Positions 1 through 11,197 of a DNA stretch of 64,000 nucleotides are shown piece after piece. A model generated the notes under the pieces. It saw only the letters and a list, made by a program, of their open reading frames with translations. It was not told the DNA's origin and searched no databases. The DNA comes from Diplolepis rosae (Eukaryota > Arthropoda > Insecta > Hymenoptera > Diplolepididae). Position 1 is the stretch's first letter. Each line of letters starts with the position of its first letter. Made by a program: the position numbers and the translations under genes. The stretch spans positions 9,920,001 through 9,984,000 of the forward strand of contig JAPYXD010000704.1 of the NCBI GenBank assembly GCA_030998225.1. Direction: 5' to 3'.

Positions 1-1894
1 TTATTTATTAATGTTAAATGAAATTGGTTGTTTGATTAATTTTACAGTTTTAATATAATATTCATAATCTTATATAACATTACCTATTAAATTTTATTTT
101 GAGCTGCAGATTATATCTGTTTTATGTAATTGTTGAATAATTTTCAATTAATCAGTTGCCATAAAACTAATATTACATATACGTATAAATATTCATATTA
201 ATGCAATATTGTTACATCTAAATTATTAGCCCAATTAGTCGGCGTTTTTATTAAAGAAATAATTGTCTTTTCTCAATAGTGTTTTATTAATGACATGTTA
301 TTGTTAGTTTTGATCTAATTCAGGATTAATCATGATTATTCTCTCTATTTCATCTATTTAAATTCAGAACAAAAAAATTACTTTTTGTTTAGTTATATAT
401 TACCGACGCAAATCCGAGGCAATTTATTATCGACATTGCTGCAGGTATTCAACAAAATTTGATGGACATTTTTCAATTATATTCTCATAAAAATATCGAT
501 TTCATTTCAGTGAAGGAAAATCAGTCAATCATTCAAGGCAGTCCAAATTGTGATTCGAAGTGTCCAACCTTATCCTCATAAGAGAATACTGTATTGATCT
601 GCGAGTTTATTCCTATGTTATCAGTGTTTTCTCTGTTATCGACCATCAGTAAATACAAGTCATCGCAAAATTAAACTTACCTTCTGTTTATTTGAAAACT
701 TTTTCTCAAATGACAATAAGGTAGATCGGAGCAGAGTTGTCGGGTTACCATTCATTGCTAATGATTAATTTAATCATACGTTATATTTGTTTTGTTCAAA
801 ATCCCACATTATTTTACATATATTACATTTTAAATTGCATTTATTATTTTAAAAAGACAAAGACTTGGCTTTACCCTAATCGTGAAGATTCCATCATTTT
901 ATGAATTTAATATGTTGTAAACTTGAATTTAATTTGAATAATTAGTTAAAAAATAATGATCATTATTAGATATAAACTTTCTTTTTGAGTACTTTTATAT
1001 CTAATAGCGATAATTTTAATCGAAGAGAATAAAAAGAATCTGACCCAATGCCAAAATAACGAGAAATGAACAAAAAATTCTATGCATTGTGGGTCAATAT
1101 AATAACAGACATGTTATCAAACATGTCACTTTAAAATTAAAAAATAATATTTCATCACTCAAAATATTAAATTTCAATATTGTGGGTATTTCTATAATTT
1201 ATGTTGCACACGTAATATTCCAGATAACGAGTCTTCCATTCTTTCGTTGTGAAAATAATTTTTTATTACTTTTTTATTTGATTTATGCTCCGAGGACAAT
1301 TTTGCGCAGATTTCAATGATTGAACTAACGAAAACATATTCCTAGTGGAAAACATTGCCTACTGATTTATTAAAATTGAATTTTCACTTATTTAATTGAT
1401 AATTATTTATTGAAATTGAATATACTTGTTGATGAAATTGAATTTTAGTTAGAAAATTTCCAAATATGTTTTATACATGTATTACTTATTTATCAAGCAA
1501 ATATAGTATATTATGTACCAAGGGAGGGAAAGAGGCGTTTTTTGTCAAGCGCAATGTTTGCAGAACAAGTGGGAGACATGTTGTTTTGGTGTTTGTTTAA
1601 TAAATGTCCAAACAACGCGCTTTGGACTAATTCAGATTTGGAGAAAATGAAAATATTCATTAAAATCATATCATACTCTGCGATTTTTTCAATATTAATA
1701 TACTTTACATTTTTTTTTATAAAAAAAAGAAAGAAATGAGACCTTTATATATTAATAAGAACTATATTTTTTTAATTTCCAAAATAATGGGTAATGTTTA
1801 TGTTATATGTGGTATATTATTTATACATCTGAGCTTCAAACTTCTTAATTCATATTTTGGATATTAATTAGAAAAATAATTAATGTCAAAAATG
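1..1894. other. AT-rich stretch, no gene recognised
   Basis: Very AT-rich sequence with stop codons in all frames. The only ORF worth noting is 1554-1739 (+), 61 codons from ATG. It would give a Cys-containing N-terminus, one hydrophobic segment of about 20 residues and a KKRKK tail before the stop, so it could be a tail-anchored micropeptide. It has no recognisable family or splice context and may be chance. Confidence 0.4.
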
Positions 1895-2801
1895 TCCTGC
1901 TGAGAATTTGTAGACATCATTTAGGCAAATAATTTTTCATAGCGCCTCCTTTGAAAATCCGATTTTCGGTACCTGTAGAGCCGGTTGAAACTACGATTTT
2001 CAACCCTAGGGTTGAAAGTCGCTATTTCAACCCGCTCCACAGTTACAGCCAATCAGATTCTCAAAAGAGTTGCTATGAAAAATAGTATACATTACTCGAA
2101 ACAAAACACAGCGAAAGCATTTCGTGTGATTGCAGCCCTCGTTTCACTCGGGCAGAGCAAACTTCACACTCATGCAATCGCTCTGCTTCGCCCCTTGTAA
2201 TTTAATATACTATTCCATTTTAATGTTTTTTTCACATGTCACATATTTCGTTTAAATAATGAAATTATTGAATTTTTATCGTATTTTTTTAAATAAAAAT
2301 GAAAATTATACGTTCTATTAGAAACTATATCAAAAAAATTTGTAGATCTTATTGAAACTAACAATTTTACAGACTTACTTTTTTTTTGTATTTCACATAT
2401 TATTGTTAAAGAATTGAATTTTGGATTTTCAATAGTATTTTTTCAAATGAAAAATATACATCTCTTAAATCCTATCGCTGCGTATCCCCTCCCATTCCTA
2501 CTAGACCTCGCGCACCTCTGCTGTTATGGCATCGAACTCTTTAATTTTGGTCGGATGTGGCTGGTTAACAAACTTGTCTTTACTTTTTCGGCTCCGATAA
2601 AGTATGCCAAAGCTCAATTCAATCCGATAATTCTATCGGGGGTTATCGAGTATACGACCTACTACTACTAATACAGACAGCCACAGACACTATTGTAAAA
2701 CCCGTTTTTGCTGACTCAGGACGTCTTAAAACGTAGACTTGATAAAAATCCCAAAAGTGATTTTTCACATAAAACCAATACCTTCTCATATAATGAGAAT
2801 G
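1895..2801 (+). repeat. Dispersed repeat (palindromic family 1), interrupted copy
   Basis: The left part resembles the interiors of the copies at 33.8 kb and 41.3 kb (the phrase CATTTAGGCAAATAATTTTT is shared). The right part (about 2470-2801) carries the family's conserved arm, ending in the inverted motif CTCATATAATGAGAATG. A block of about 280 bp (roughly 1942-2222) interrupts it. That block is GC-richer and ends in AATATACTATT, the same end as the elements at 22.5 kb and 58.9 kb. The ORF in the arm is shared by all copies and looks like a repeat-borne frame, not a gene. Confidence 0.6.
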
Positions 2802-3430
2802 CAAAATGGGGAGTGGCAAGGGAGGCCCTCGGTAAGGCAGTGGGTGCCGAGCTCACTCCTGACACGATGGTCTCTCTCATGCTCCAGTCTGAACAGATAT
2901 GGATGCTTTTCGAGTCATTCGTCTCCCTGGTGATGAAGACGAGGGAGCTCGATGGGCGAGCATAGCGCGGCAACGACGAGGGCCAGTATAAATCGCATCG
3001 GAGCCTGCACCGCGGTCCTGCGCCTTGGGCGAGCTTGGCTGTCCGCGTCGATCAGGGGAGCAATCTTTTTATTCCTCCCCTGGTTATCGAGGCTAGTCGG
3101 CCTGCCAAACGAGCGTGTGTCCGCGGATGGGAGTCCCGGGCGAACGGATGACGGAAAAGTCGTACGCGACTTTAAGCTGGAACCAACTGCCCGCGAAGTT
3201 TAAAGCCGAAAGGCGGTTCTGCGGGCGGTTTATTGGTTCGAAAGAGGGGGTTTTTGGTTTTAAGAGGTATGCCTAGACCCGTCCTAGGAGAGTCCTGTAC
3301 ACCGTCTATAAAAGATTTCGCCATTTTTCCCCCTCACAAAAAAAAATTCTGTCTTCTTCTAATGCGTGCAAAACAAAGGAAATAAAGAGGAGTGGCCGCC
3401 CTCCCTCTTTCCTTTTTTTCGCACGCCTTA
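2802..3430 (+). mobile_element. R1-like non-LTR retrotransposon, 3' end only
   Basis: The sequence switches abruptly to GC-rich DNA. The frame ending at the TAG at 2963-2965 encodes the C-terminal tail typical of R1-clade LINE ORF2 proteins, with LTPDTMVSLMLQSEQ followed by a short helix and an acidic/basic end. About 460 bp of GC-rich 3' UTR follows, including an imperfect hairpin around 3358-3428 and an AATAAA at 3381. Endonuclease and reverse transcriptase are absent, as expected of a 5'-truncated LINE copy. The family assignment rests on remembered tails of related elements. Confidence 0.55.
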
Positions 3431-3555
3431 GAAAAAGACATGTGATTTCTTAATCTGCCATTGCCTTCAGTTTACTGTTTCACACTGTCTTAGTTCTTCT
3501 GACTGTCGCAGCTTTCCACACCCCTCTTAACTTACTTATAGCCATTATTTTCAAC

Positions 3556-3925
3556 TTTACTCCGCCAATTATTAGATCGATTGGTTGAAGAAATCAGGAA
3601 GAAACGGCCATTTTAAGGAGAAAAATATCCTTTTTCAAGATGACAATGCACCATTTCACACATCGAACATTGCACAGGCAAAAAAACATGAATTGGGTTT
3701 CAAATCGCTTCCGCATTCACCGTATTCTTTAGACCTGGCCCCCAGCGACTATTATCTGTTCCCAAACCTCAAGAGATGGCTATGCGGTAGGCGTTTCAAA
3801 TCGAACGAAGAAGTTGAATGTGAAACAGAAGGGTATTTTGGACGGTTTGACAAATCGTATTATTTGGAAGGCATAGAAAAGTTTACAGATCGTTGGACTC
3901 GTATCGAGCTAAAAGGAGAGTAAAT
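3556..3925 (+). pseudogene. mariner transposase, C-terminal half
   Basis: This is the 3' half of a DD34D mariner transposase. The frame from 3585 to the stop at 3923 contains QDDNAPFHTS (second catalytic Asp) and, 34 residues later, DLAPSDYYLFPNLKRW (third Asp). Upstream, LDRLVEEIRKKRP is readable in another frame, so there is at least one frameshift plus a TAA at 3616. The N-terminal helix-turn-helix half and the 5' inverted repeat are missing. It is a dead fragment with no detectable host role. Confidence 0.85.
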
Positions 3926-4450
3926 TGAGAAATAAAACCAATTTTTGCGAAAAAAATAAATTATTGTTAATTTTATCACGTCTATATCAAATACCCTTGT
4001 GGAGAAATAAAAAAATAAAGTGTATACACAGAAAAAAATTTGGTAGAGACACTGCACTACCTCTAGTGCGCCAGCGTCACTACACTGGAGGGCGATGGCA
4101 GTGCTCTTTATAGGTTACCAGGTTTACTTTTTTGTGGACTAACTGTTCTCCCACAATTCATCCCTTAAATCATTTTTGGAGACCCTGCCAATGAATAGAG
4201 CAAACCCAATTTTGTAAATGATTTTTTTTTCTTTTTGCAAAATATCCCATATTTATGAAGATATTGCAATTTTAAAACGCAATCTGAGGACCGATTATTC
4301 AAACGCTCCGGGATTGTCCGAGTATGCCCGAACTCAATGTGATGTCATGGTTTCGTTGCCGAAAGTATATATAGTCGAGTAATACGTGATGTATGCTGCT
4401 TTTTGTTCAATGTGCACTCTATAATCATTTAAAACATAAACAGGAGTACA

Positions 4451-5655
4451 ATAACGAGCTATCGGTGGTGTTCTGTGCCGATGTGCAAAATTACGACAAA
4501 AAGTGCACCCAGTAAACTTTTTGTGACAGTCCCACGCGAAGAAACGACAAGGAGGTTATGGTTTCAATTAGCGCGGCGTACGGATAAACCAACGAAATCA
4601 AACTATTTTTGTTGCGATGATCATTTTGTTGTAATTATTCAATATTAATTTAATATTTCTACTAGCATCCAATTATATTTATAATATTTTCATTTCTGGT
4701 AATATTATTTTCTAGCTGAAAGACGACTTGGATAATTATGTGCGTTTTTGTTTAATATGTGGACGAATAAAAATAAAACCTGGAGTTGTGCCGCAATTTT
4801 TTCTTGTCAACCCAACAGAAAGGAAACAGCGAATTATCAACTTCGACTTGCTTCTGAGAAGTGAAGCCGTAAAGCACAGGTTGCAGAAATTTTGGCTGCT
4901 ACAGAATGCAGTTCATTACCTGATGCTGCCAAGAAAGAGAATACAAAAACTAACATAAACTCAACATTCACCCAACATACAGCAAGTGTAAGATTTCAAA
5001 CTTTTAATTAATTGGGAAAATATAGTAACATAAATGCTGAAACTAACATAAAAATTAAATTTTTTAGGAAACAACGGTTCAAGCGGCAGATGCCGAAAAT
5101 TAAGTGTAGGTCAAACTACGGCGGTCACTTGTCCGCAGCAAAAGTATATCGTGCAATATTGCGATTCGTGTCGCTGATGCAAATTGTTCACCGATTAAGA
5201 TTAAGACTTTGAGTGTCACAACCTCACAAATAAAAGCTAACATGGCCGACAATAGTAAACAATCGAGTGGAGACACTTTGTCAACAGTATTATCTTCCGT
5301 ATTTACGACAAGCTCGGACAGTTACGAGCCTCATTCAGAAGAAGCTCAAGAGATTGAAAAAAATAATAAAAAACAAATGCAACGCAATGCAATTTCGATT
5401 ACAAACTATTTTATCAGTACTAATACTAAAAGTTACCTCGGTATGATGAATACATGGTACTGGATAATAGACCTTTTGCACACATTGCCTCAGATTCCAG
5501 CTAATAATATTAAATTATCTTTAGTGAAAATAAAAATAGATGACTCGTTTAATAGATTAAGAGAGCAATTTGGAATGTCGCATGTCCGGACGAGTAATAT
5601 ATTTAGCTCCACCGTTCTGCGCTTGGCTCATATGTTACAAACTTTAATATATTTG
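4451..5655 (+). pseudogene. THAP-domain DDE transposase (ISL2EU-like), truncated
   Basis: There are three exons. Exon 1 (4451-4630) encodes a THAP zinc finger: RWCSVPMC, then RRLWFQL, then CCDDHF, giving the C2CH ligands. Its expected start codon is ATA instead of ATG. A GTAATT donor and TTCTAG acceptor join it in phase to exon 2 (4716-4987), which begins LKDDLDNYVRF and continues with KIKPGVVP as in THAP9-like proteins. A frameshift lies near 4880. Exon 3 (from 5068, two in-frame stops) runs into a Ser/Glu-rich linker and then a helix region (LSLVKIKIDDSFNRLREQFG) typical of HARBI/DDE_Tnp_4 transposases. The frame is lost at about 5655, where repeat DNA begins, so the DDE catalytic core is absent. 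Confidence 0.72.
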
Positions 5656-6075
5656 ATGTGCCACCGGCGCACAAACTCGTTTTTTCGCTACAGTTAACAG
5701 TACCGCAATGTCACGAGCGATTTTTTTTCACAAAGATACGGCCATATTTTTACATGAAATACGTGACGACCGTAGAACCCCCGAATGCAGGATTTCAGAT
5801 ACCAATACTGTGTTCTTTGTCGACTTCGATCCTCGGCATTGAATCTACCATCTTGGAAATGGAAATGTCAATCTTGTGACCTCATTTTCGTAATCAGCAA
5901 TTCCGAAACCCCCGAGTAAGAGTTTTTAGAGAGCGAAATCGTTTAATTTCGTAAATTTCGATCCGCCATTTTGAATCCACCATCTTAGAAATGGAAATGT
6001 CAATTTTCTGACTGTAAATTCTTATTCACAGACCATCAAAACCCGCAAGCACAAATTTTCAAGATAAACTTTCGA
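5655..6075. repeat. Composite dispersed repeat inserted in the transposase
   Basis: The left edge (ATGTGCCACCGGCGCACAAA) resembles the left end of the elements at 21922 and 58387. It is followed by a stretch (CACGAGCGATTTTTTTTCAC) also found at 8769, and by CGTAATCAGCAATTCCG, which recurs inverted near 8920. The CGTAATCAGC core also recurs at 36.1-36.8 kb. It appears to be stacked fragments of dispersed repeats; no gene. Confidence 0.5.
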
Positions 6076-6079
6076 ATGC

Positions 6080-6945
6080 AGAATGGTAGAATTAGAATAA
6101 ACAATAAAAATGATACAGGTTCTCAACACAATTTTGACTAGGATAATATTAAAATTTTACACAAAGAAACAAACTATTTTAAGAGAATAATTGCAGAAAT
6201 GTTTTACATAAAAAAGGAAGGAGAAAATAGTAATAATGTGATGTCTGACTTAAAAGATTATAATACTTCTTACGATATTATTTTGGATCAGCTCACATAA
6301 AATTTAGCTTTAAATTAATTTAATGAAAAATCTTTTAATTTTTGATTCTATATTCTTGAAAATAAAAATAGGTTCAATTTAGTATAATAAACGGCTTCCT
6401 ATTACTACGGCACTGTAAAATTCGTCACATATAGTTTTTCCGTTTTTTACTTCTCAGTATACTGTTATTAACTTCGGTGAATCCACACTTTTATTACAAT
6501 AAGTTCTAAATTAAGAAAAATTAAGAAAAAATTTTACCTTCGTTACAATTTCGTAAAAAGTTCTTTTATGATTACAATTGACAAAAAGAGTGAATCAATA
6601 ATTTGACCACTTTGGTTTGAAAAGAAATTTTTCAACGATTGTTCCCGTTATGATATTTTTGACAAAATTTTAAATTGACTACAGTATTATTAAAAAACGA
6701 TTGGAGATATGTACTTTGAAGTTAAAAACAAGTTGACAAAATTACAGGTATTTAGATTTATATATATTCTTATTATTATTTTTTTTATATAAAATGTATG
6801 GTTGTTATTCTTATGAATTTTTTAAAAACTATTATAGAATTCTACATAATCAACTATAATTTGTAAAATCTGATGAGGATGACATATGGTTTCATCGAAA
6901 CGTTATTAAAGAAATAAACATCTGATTGTCCGAGGTTGGTCATTT
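6080..6945 (+). mobile_element. Penelope-like retroelement, 3' end
   Basis: A frame from about 6107 to the TAA at 6298-6300 reads NFD(stop)DNIKIL, then FKRIIAEMFYIKK, NSNNVMSDL and YDIILDQL. This matches the extension after the GIY-YIG endonuclease at the C-terminus of Penelope-like reverse transcriptases; the in-frame TAG replaces an expected Trp. About 640 bp of AT-rich 3' flank follows, with CTGATGA at 6870-6876 and GAAAC at 6897-6901, the two conserved hammerhead core boxes. Reverse transcriptase and the GIY-YIG core are missing. Confidence 0.6.
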
Positions 6946-7971
6946 TCCTGCTTTTAAATTGAAAAATAAAAACGCAAGTCTAAAGAACAAAGGGTGTAGG
7001 GTAAAAATATAAAACTTGAATATTCCTTGTGAATATTTTTATTTATTTTATAAAGATATCTTCATGTGCCCAATGATTCTATTGGTTGCTTTTGTATATC
7101 ATTTTAGGGAAAATATAATCTTTCCGAAAAGCAACCGCTTGTTCTATTATTGATTCTGTGAAAACTTCATCATAATCTTCTCAAATAACAGTTACTTGTC
7201 TTGAATCCTCAAATTTCAGATCAGCGACGCAAAAAGCCCTCTCCTTTTACTTGTAGCAAACATTTGCATATTCATCTGTGCTTTACATTTTTTATTAATT
7301 TTTCACTGTGGCAAAAATTGATCAAACGTTTTTGAACTGGATGGGCACTTAATTTCAACAATAAAATCTACACCTAACGCATCATGCGATGCTCCTGATA
7401 CTGTAAATGAAGGTAACAAGACCATTTCACAGTCTTCGAAGGACCGTCCTGTAATCTTTCCGGCCTCAACCAAAACTTCTTTCTCCAAACGCTTACATCG
7501 CTGCATTGCTTGTAAATCGAATATTTTTGACGCCCCAATAATTTGTCGTACGAGACTTCCGTCTAACGTTTTGCATTGTGCTGCTTCATATATTTTTGAT
7601 GCTATTACTCTAACGTATCGGAGTTCGTGCCATTCTAAAGTATCGCTTTGGGATCTAGTACATTTTTCTACCATACGACACAAATCCTCCGACATTTCTT
7701 TACCGTCAAATTCCGAAAAATCATCTGCAGAGGAACTTCCTTTTTTTCAAAAATTTAGTAGTAATTGGTGCACTGACAAAGACAACAATTTTTCGACTTT
7801 CTAATACAAAATTATGCCTGGAGAGTTGACTGTCCAATTGATTTTCTTTTTCCTTACTGATTAGAGTTTTTAAAAAAGAAGAATTATCTGGAAGTTGTGC
7901 CACTGCAATGTTAGTTTCCCCCAAATCCTTTAATTTGATGTATTTTTTCGATGTGTCAACAGAGGCTAGAT

Positions 7972-8189
7972 TATGTACACCATAAATTGGCCTGAGCGCG
8001 CGATAAAAACTTTTCACAGAGCGTCCATTTTCGTAATATAATTGTACGATTTGTAAACGTTGTTGAGGCGTAAGTCTTTCCATGATGAAATTTCAATAAA
8101 AACTGAATAAAATTGTGTATTTAGTTTGACAGTAGTCACGTGTGACATGTCAATAAAACCCTATTGGAAAAAGTACCTCCAATTTGATC
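7972..8189 (-). mobile_element. Tc1/mariner-type 5' fragment (HTH of the MERLTPQQR family)
   Basis: Reading minus, the piece starts at GATCAAATTGGAGG, has a 5' leader, then ATG at 8083 and MERLTPQQRLQIVQLYYENG followed by FYRALRPIYGVHN. This is the N-terminal HTH of a widespread insect IS630/Tc1-mariner transposase. Both of its edges break the nuclease reading frame (VTEV before it, LASVDTSKK after it), so it is an insertion and not a domain of the nuclease. Confidence 0.65.
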
Positions 8190-8499
8190 ACACTTTACTT
8201 CTGTCACGGAAGGATTCTCCGACTTCCTATGAATCCACATTAAAAAAGCAATCGCATACTTAATTTGTGTATTAATTACTTACCGCTGGATGCCGCACAG
8301 TCGTGGCATTCGACGTCAATAACCTTTTCGTCTTTTTCATTAATAGTCAACGTAACCGAGTACCTCTTATTACGAACACGATGCCCAGGACAAAGCTTGC
8401 ATTTTACAATACATGTTCCCGAAGACCCATCTCTTTTGAGGCATAAATAGCCTACTGCCTGATCACCATACGATTCTCGTGATGACCTATCAATCATTA

Positions 8500-9275
8500 C
8501 ACAGGTCTGCAAATAATGGGTTTGTATTTGTTGTTGAAAAGGTATGGGTAGTTTCTGGAGTAATTTTTGACGTAGAATCTGAATCCAGAATCAGAATCAG
8601 CCTATCACGTCAGGATTTTGAGATATTTGAGGTTATGTGCTCGAAAAATGGGGTTTTTCGCTACTTTTGAAGTTATGTACAGTGCGCAAGAAATTTTTTT
8701 GATTTTTTTTCTCTAGTGTCATCATTTAGCACTACTCTTTCCCTTCAAAATGAGCTATTGAACAGTCACGAGCGATTTTTTTTCACAAAGATACGGCCAT
8801 ATCAAGTTTTGACATTTATCCGAACAACCTTATGAGCATTCACATTGACTCTTTGGATCGAAATTTACGAAATTAAACGATTTTGCTCTCTAAAAACTCT
8901 TACTCGGGGGTTTCGGAATTGCTGATTACGAAAATGTGGTTGCAAGATTGACATTTTCATTTAGAAGATGGCCGGCCGTTTTAAAATGGCGAACTCAAAT
9001 TTACGGAGAAAACAATATTGGGCTCTAAATAACTCATTTTGAAGCAAAAGAGTAGTGCTAAATGATGACATTTGAGAAAAAAAACAAAAAAATTTCTTCC
9101 GCCTTATACATAACCTCAAAAGTAGCGAAAAACCCCATTTTTCGAGCACAGAACCTCAAATATCTCAAAATCCTGGCGTGATAGGCTGATTCTGATTCCG
9201 GATTCGGATTCTACGCCAAAAATTACTCCGGAAATGACCCATAGCTTTTCAACAACAAAACCTTGCAGACCTGTG
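8500..9275. mobile_element. CACAG-terminated foldback element, copy 1
   Basis: This is a 776-bp element with arms of more than 200 bp in inverted orientation. Left end CACAGGTCTGCAA, right end TTGCAGACCTGTG. It is flanked by TTA on both sides (8497-8499 and 9276-9278), a 3-bp target duplication. CACWG termini with 2-3 bp duplications suit CACTA/CMC-type transposons. There is no transposase; the middle holds older repeat fragments. It lies in the nuclease intron, about 10 bp from the 3' splice site. Confidence 0.75.
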
Positions 9276-9655
9276 TTATTATTATTATTCATAGTTTAAT
9301 TGAGTAATTTTTATCGATTCGCAAAATAACGAGTCAAAATACAGTAATTATTGACGAATAGATAGACTCACATTGCGGCTTTTGCGTTCCTAACCTCAAC
9401 AGCGTTGAACTTGTCACTTTGTTTTGTATTTTCAAACACCATGAACATATCGATCTTAGGTGAATTTTTTGAGTTAGCTTTAACGAAACCTGACTCCAGA
9501 ACATTTGCCATCTTTGTCACGAATTTTTTTCCAACAGTCGACAAAAAACACTTCGTAGAATACTGTTATGCGAGCAAGAGCTCGAAGCGTGCGGTAACGA
9601 GACAGCACCGTGACGTCACGTACAAGGAACACCAATAGCGTTGCGTTTTCATCAG

Positions 9656-11016
9656 TTTGAATTTTGATGAATTTTAAAAATTTATTATTAAATAATGTTG
9701 AATAAACAAACTGATTATATTTTTATGGGCCAGTTTTATAATTCATATATTTCGATAAATTGAAGGATTTTAACGAAATAAAAATTTCCTAAGGACCGAA
9801 TTGTGGGAAAGTTGCTGCCCCACAGGAAGGAATGGTGTTGCTTCGAATAGATAATGCTGCAGCGAGTCATATAAACTGAGATTTGACTATTTTTCAATGG
9901 ATAATTCGATTGTTTTTATATTTCTGAAATCTTTAGTTATTATATATCTTTTAAAGAATTTTTTTGATTTCTTAAAATGATGTGAAATTATTTGAAATCT
10001 CAACATTGAGGTTAGGTTATTTGTAAACAGATCGTATCTTTCATGTAAATCATAAAAAACTTAAATGTTATACTATCGCATTTATCTAATGATGCGGTGT
10101 AACTACACTTTCTACCAGAAGGAGCGCACTGTTCCTTCGGCGCAAGACAACTGCTTCCCAAAAAATGTGCGGTTACTTACCCACAGAAGGAACGCAGCAT
10201 ACCCAAATGTATAGTAGCACAACTCTCCTCCGGTAAACGCAGCAGCTCTACCGCTAGGGGCAGCACCTCTATCAAATTTTTTTCCGTGTAGAAGTAGATT
10301 GCTGGGACACGAGGTGGTGTCAGATAATGGGCAGGGCAGAAAATGCAAATATGGTCAAATATTTTTTCCTATTTAAGAAATTCAATTTAAATGCTAAAAT
10401 AAAACTTAAATTCGACAAAAGAAAATTAGCAAGCGTTACTTCACTCAAATTTAAAAATGAAATTAATCTAATACAGATAATTACCTGTAGTCAGAAAATC
10501 AATATAAAAAGCAGGCTTTAATTAATCTATGAAGATCATAATCCAGAAATTGATTTTTGGACGCTTAGGGTCATTTTCTCGGAGCGCGTCACAAATATTG
10601 ATTTTATTACTAGTATCATTTATCTTAAAGTTACTGGAATTTAAGCGAATCAATCTGAATTTAAAATTTTCAGAAAACGATAGTATAACATACACAAGTA
10701 CCTAAAATATAGCTTGAAATTAATATCTTAAAATAAAGATTAGACAAGATTCAAATTTTAGTAGATCTTTCACAAATTAACCAAGTGAGACTCAAGCACT
10801 AATCTTGGTTAATTTGAAAATTGAAATAAAATAAATAGTTTGATAAACAAAGCAAAAATATAAAATTTCGGAATTAATTAAATTGAAATAGAGAACAATG
10901 CTGTCAATCAACGTGTGAACTCAAATTCAGAACTCTACAGACTTTATTGTTCGGAGATCAGTGCACTTACATACATTAGGTCTGCCGGACACGACACATA
11001 GTTTCTGTGGAACTAA
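9656..11016. other. Intergenic, no gene recognised
   Basis: Mostly AT-rich. About 10100-10330 is GC-richer (repeated AGAAGGA(A/G)CGCA phrases in both orientations) and looks like a degenerate miniature element; the frames across it are not convincing as protein. The rest shows no domain, splice pattern or RNA gene. Confidence 0.4.
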
Positions 11017-11197
11017 CCCAATGGGCACACGATATTGGAAACGTTTATGTAACATTCTACAAACATTCTAGGAACGTCCCTATGTCCAATGTCCGAAAGA
11101 CGTTCTAAGAACGTTTGTAGGACATCGAACATAGAGACGTTCCTGGAACGTTTGTAGAATGTTACATAAACGTTTCTAATATCATGTGCCCATTGGG
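11017..11197. mobile_element. 181-bp palindromic MITE
   Basis: An almost perfect inverted repeat. Left end CCCAATGGGCACACGATATT, right end its near-complement ending TGTGCCCATTGGG. Internal phrases such as GGAACGT and CATTCTAC(A) mirror each other around 11095-11110. It would fold into one long hairpin. It lies about 480 bp upstream of the gene A start codon. Superfamily unknown. Confidence 0.8.

Larger units (their letters stand above)
7085..9511 (-). pseudogene. SWIM zinc finger + YqaJ-type nuclease of ISL2EU-like element
   Basis: Exon 1 (9511-9372) starts MANVLESGFV and ends in a GTGAGT donor after EVRNAKAA. Its intron carries the foldback 8500-9275. Exon 2 (8486-8284) continues in phase: SSRESYGDQAVGYL, a Cys-rich CKLCPGHRVRNK, then VECHDCAASSG, the first half of a SWIM-like finger, ending at GTAAGT. 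A decayed third piece (about 8260-8190) reads AIAFLMWIHRKSENPSVTEV. A mariner fragment then interrupts, and the frame resumes at about 7970 with LASVDTSKKYIKLKDLG. After a frameshift near 7740, the nuclease part (7695-7303) ends VDFIVEIKCPSSSK, the conserved E-x-K motif of the lambda-exonuclease/YqaJ fold. A decayed C-terminus is traceable to about 7088. Frameshifts and stops show it is dead. Confidence 0.7.
4270..9655. mobile_element. Two-gene ISL2EU-like DNA transposon, decayed and nested
   Basis: The unit is defined by two convergent pseudogenes: a THAP plus DDE_Tnp_4-like transposase on plus (4451 to about 5655) and a SWIM/YqaJ nuclease on minus (9511 to about 7085). ISL2EU/IS4EU elements are known to pair a THAP transposase with a YqaJ-like nuclease, so the two belong to one transposon. 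The ends are approximate. The outer flanks share a loose inverted similarity (AAAACGCAA, then a TGA(T/C)GTCA and a TCGTT(G/A)CCG motif), suggesting degenerate terminal repeats. Later insertions are a repeat block (5655-6075), a Penelope-like tail (6080-6945), a mariner fragment (7972-8189) and a CACAG foldback (8500-9275). Confidence 0.65.

Noticed and set aside
7721..8083. Novel protein with a mariner HTH fused to a nuclease linker
   Set aside because: The HTH part is an inserted fragment: nuclease sequence continues on both sides of it.
10112..10348. 78-codon minus ORF in a GC-richer patch
   Set aside because: No domain, no initiation or splice context; the patch has inverted repeated words typical of a degenerate miniature element.
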